A stretch of 64,000 bases of DNA from assembly GCF_030815865.1 (NCBI RefSeq), contig NZ_JAUSXI010000001.1, positions 2,480,001 through 2,544,000 on the forward strand, read 5' to 3'. How positions within the stretch are numbered: the stretch's first letter is position 1; every line of letters begins with the position of its first letter. Below, piece after piece: positions 63,458-64,000 of the stretch. Source of the DNA: Arthrobacter globiformis (GTDB lineage: Bacteria > Actinomycetota > Actinomycetes > Actinomycetales > Micrococcaceae). A model generated the notes under the pieces. It was not told the origin of the DNA. It did no database searches and worked only from the letters and a program-made list of their open reading frames with translations. Both the position numbers and the translations under genes were made by a program.

Positions 63458-64000
63458 CCGGCGGTTCCCGGGACCAAGGCACGCGACTGTTCCCGCGCGG
63501 CCTCGGTTGTGTGCAGGAGAAGCAGGGATGTGGTGACGGAGCCGACGCCGCCCGGGACCGGAGTCAGCGCCGCGGCGATGCCCCGCACGCTGGCCTCCTC
63601 GACATCCCCCACGAGGGACCCGTCAGGAAGGACGTTGGTGCCGACGTCTATCACCACAGCCCCGGAGGAAATGTGGCCGCCGTTCAGCAGGCCGGTACGC
63701 CCCGCGGCGACCACCACGACGTCGGCGGCCTTGGTGTATTTCTCCAACGGACCTGACCGGGAGTGGCAGACGGTGACCGTGGCGTCGCGCTCCAGCAGCA
63801 GCAGGGACAGTGGCTTTCCCACTACGGCGGAACGGCCAATGACGACCACATTCCGGCCCGCCAGTGGGATGTCGAAGTGGTCCAGGATCTCGATTACGGC
63901 GCGAGCCGTGGCAGGGGCGAACGAGGGCTGGCCAACGGCCAGGCGGCCAAGGCTCAAGGGGTTAGCGCCATCGACATCCTTCTCCGGGGCAATGTGCCCG
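63454..64000 (-). CDS. folD: bifunctional methylene-THF dehydrogenase/cyclohydrolase FolD, 3' part (runs off right edge)
   Basis: The frame is open to the window edge. About 181 residues are visible, the C-terminal two thirds. [16 protein letters not shown] (the P-x-K-D-V-D-G motif), [54 protein letters not shown] (NADP-binding G-R-S-x-x-V-G-x-P) and a C-terminal [18 protein letters not shown] (P-G-G-V-G-P/S-x-T). It interconverts methylene-, methenyl- and formyl-tetrahydrofolate, linking formaldehyde and formate to biosynthesis. Directly coupled to pabB (ATGA overlap). Confidence 0.95.
   Translation of the reverse strand, partial: GHIAPEKDVDGANPLSLGRLAVGQPSFAPATARAVIEILDHFDIPLAGRNVVVIGRSAVVGKPLSLLLLERDATVTVCHSRSGPLEKYTKAADVVVVAAGRTGLLNGGHISSGAVVIDVGTNVLPDGSLVGDVEEASVRGIAAALTPVPGGVGSVTTSLLLLHTTEAAREQSRALVPGTAG

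Overview
The window looks like a chromosome segment of a high-GC Gram-positive actinobacterium of the Arthrobacter / Paenarthrobacter / Pseudarthrobacter type. I infer this from the codon use, the OpcA partner of G6PDH, an Lsr2-type remnant, a DUF6457-like protein, a KatG without a neighbouring furA, and the overall family content. About half of it is accessory DNA carrying many broken genes. The other half (about 36-64 kb) is compact and core-like, and is centred on one-carbon metabolism. Layout, left to right. 0-5.5 kb: decayed plasmid-like coding DNA, a lipoprotein, a membrane protein, and then a degenerate tRNA-Leu-like 3' end followed by about 0.9 kb that recurs, diverged, at 34.9-35.8 kb. 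These two copies bracket about 31 kb and look like the boundaries of an integrated (or accreted) genomic island. 5.5-16.1 kb: a tightly coupled minus-strand aromatic-catabolism operon. Its genes are a TfdB/PheA-type phenol hydroxylase, a VAO/PCMH-type flavoprotein, a LigJ-type 4-oxalomesaconate hydratase, an NMT1-fold protein without a signal peptide, a LigK-type aldolase, a frameshifted ThDP enzyme and an aldehyde dehydrogenase, under a divergent IclR regulator with a clear palindromic operator candidate. 16.3-28 kb (plus strand): a hairpin-rich leader, an MDR dehydrogenase, a cupin and an SLC13-like transporter; then a VanB-type reductase plus a P450 that together resemble an unfused CYP116B; then 6-phospho-3-hexuloisomerase, 3-hexulose-6-phosphate synthase, G6PDH and a frameshifted opcA. 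I read this as O-demethylation of a methoxylated aromatic, with the released formaldehyde fixed by the RuMP reactions and NADPH regenerated by G6PDH. 28-35 kb: a second IclR gene behind a 13-G tract, a secreted AMIN-like protein, small unknown genes and many relics (RraA, Lsr2, zinc ribbon). 35.9-64 kb: an IclR regulator, a catalase relic, a DUF6457-like gene, a BCCT betaine transporter, an MFS transporter, Tn3 and LuxR relics, moaD-moaA, a Rieske glycine-betaine-type demethylase with its reductase and a divergent LysR, plasmid/phage relics, katG, moaE-fdhD-moeA, glutathione-independent formaldehyde dehydrogenase, folE, a molybdopterin formate dehydrogenase-type oxidoreductase, a GntR regulator, pabB and the 3' part of folD. 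Taken together, the right half would import betaine, demethylate it to formaldehyde, oxidise that to formate and CO2 with a Mo enzyme whose cofactor and sulfuration genes are alongside, and supply folate for the C1 pool. A shared GATATATCAGTTA motif upstream of the formaldehyde dehydrogenase and in the formate dehydrogenase/GntR intergenic region suggests co-regulation. The window therefore carries two independent formaldehyde-handling systems: an acquired RuMP type in the island and a resident oxidative type beside it. All assignments are by reading; no database search was possible.
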